Assembly (NCBI GenBank): GCA_017163975.1 | Contig: JAFFSR010000220.1 | Location: forward strand, 10,000,001-10,064,000 | Source: Anastatus disparis | Lineage: Eukaryota > Arthropoda > Insecta > Hymenoptera > Eupelmidae | DNA: 64,000 bases | Reading direction: 5' to 3' | In this document: piece after piece, positions 63,401-64,000 of the stretch | Position numbering within the stretch: position 1 is the stretch's first letter | Layout of the letters: each line of letters starts with the position of its first letter | Made by a program: the position numbers and the translations under genes | The notes under the pieces: model-generated | What the model was told of the DNA's origin: nothing | The model's input: only the letters and a program-made list of their open reading frames with translations | Database searches by the model: none

Positions 63401-64000
63401 ACTCGGTGTCGAAAAAAAAATGTTCGATACAAGTGTGTTAAATTATGAACTCGAGCGATTGCAATAACACTTGGAACGGCTTCACCGACTCTTGCACATA
63501 TCAATCGCACGAGTATTTATAATTTAACGCACTAGTGTCGAAATGTACTATTTTGAAATATTATTTATTAAATTTTAATTTTGTTATTTTTATTATTTTT
63601 CAGATCTCAAGCGCTCATACACAGTTCACGAAATGGAGAAAATTCAGATAGTCGATCACCAAATTGGATTGCTACAGCCAGAAAAATAGAAGGCAAAGCA
63701 TTCAAAACAGCATCATCACGATCACAGTATTTTACTCTAGTTAAAGACGAAGTTCATAAAATACAAATGGGATACGGTACATGAAATGGAATTACATAAT
63801 GAATTTATTATTTATAACTTAACAAATGGTTTGACAAAATATTATTCATCAATAGGTTTCCCAGCGATGTCTAGTCCATTTCTTCCTTCAAGTAGTACAA
63901 CTTCAGCTGCAGCTGCAAATAACATACAACTAGTTAACATGCAACAAAATTACGGGCCAAATGGTTTTGGTGAACCAGGTGATTTAGAAAATTCATTTAA
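60427..64000 (+). CDS. KIX-domain transcriptional coactivator, CBP/p300-like N-terminus; partial, runs off the window
   Basis: Coding exons are 60427-60511, 63001-63190, 63604-63776 and 63856 onward. All three joins are GT-AG and in phase, and an in-frame stop precedes the ATG. The protein begins [19 protein letters not shown], like the first residues of CBP (acidic start, GPP, basic patch). Residues about 76-146 form a KIX domain: [21 protein letters not shown], then [19 protein letters not shown] and EVHKIQ match the three helices of the CBP KIX by eye. KIX domains bind short activator helices in the nucleus. In CBP the KIX lies hundreds of residues in, after TAZ1; here it starts at residue 76, so this may be a separate KIX gene and not nejire/CBP itself. 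MED15 also has an N-terminal KIX, but the sequence fits CBP better. The last exon continues in a Ser/Ala/Asn-rich stretch past base 64000. Confidence 0.7.
60512..63000 (+). other. First intron of the KIX-domain gene
   Basis: This 2.5-kb intron starts at GTGAGG and ends in TTTTATAG. It carries an (AAT)n-(TGG)n tract at 60682-60721 and a less AT-rich block at about 61560-61690. No coding exon is convincing; the frames at 60755-60997 and 61553-61783 have no recognisable content. Confidence 0.6.
60682..60721. repeat. (AAT)n-(TGG)n trinucleotide repeat
   Basis: A run of AAT units passes directly into TGG units within the first intron of the KIX-domain gene. Confidence 0.9.
63347..63546. mobile_element. 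Two abutting hairpins (foldback element) in a KIX-gene intron
   Basis: The first hairpin (63347-63403) pairs AGTGCGTAAA with TTTTACGCACT. The second (63421-63546) pairs AAGTGTGTTAAATTATGAAC and CTCGAGCGATTG with CAATCGCACGAG and TTATAATTTAACGCACTAG. The motif GTGTCGAAA occurs beside both. This is a MITE-like shape, and no open frame is present. Confidence 0.65.

Overview
This is an AT-rich animal nuclear window, almost certainly from an insect. Genes have many exons with standard GT-AG introns, and the gene types are insect ones: a tweety-2-like channel gene, divergent ionotropic receptors and phospholipase D. Base composition and repeat style would suit a hymenopteran such as a parasitoid wasp, but that is a guess. 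Nothing bacterial is present: no operons and no CRISPR.

Layout. (1) 1.5-17.6 kb, + strand: a complete tweety (TTYH) family membrane protein gene in 8 coding exons (741 aa). It has a 21-nt candidate cassette microexon, a possible alternative C-terminus and a first intron full of repeats. (2) 17.6-26.4 kb: tweety 3' UTR plus AT-rich intergenic DNA with a SINE, a hairpin and a 352-bp foldback element. (3) 26.4-27.5 kb, + strand: a small, poorly recognised gene with weak Tudor-like features and an uncertain 5' end. (4) 28.2-32.6 kb, - strand: two intronless, tandemly duplicated ionotropic-receptor (IR) genes. A broken fragment of the neighbouring FIST-domain gene lies between them, showing how the array was duplicated. 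(5) 35.2-37.9 kb, - strand: a 4-exon FIST-domain gene resembling FBXO22. (6) 39.8-45.4 kb, - strand: a complete 14-exon phospholipase D (PX-PH-HKD-HKD, 1153 aa), with a probable spliced 5' UTR exon near 46.35 kb. (7) 45.4-60.4 kb: a long gene-poor stretch with a SINE, microsatellites and a near-perfect 664-bp foldback transposon. It ends in the probable promoter/5' UTR of the last gene. (8) 60.4-64 kb, + strand: the first four coding exons of a gene with a CBP/p300-like N-terminus followed directly by a KIX domain; it runs off the window.

The genes are not an obvious pathway; this is an ordinary mosaic of insect genes. The shared theme is repeats. One tRNA-headed SINE family occurs seven times, mostly in introns, and at least six foldback (MITE-like) elements are present. 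Exon joins were worked out by eye from splice signals and reading-frame phase; for tweety, Pld, the FIST gene and the KIX gene every join keeps the frame.
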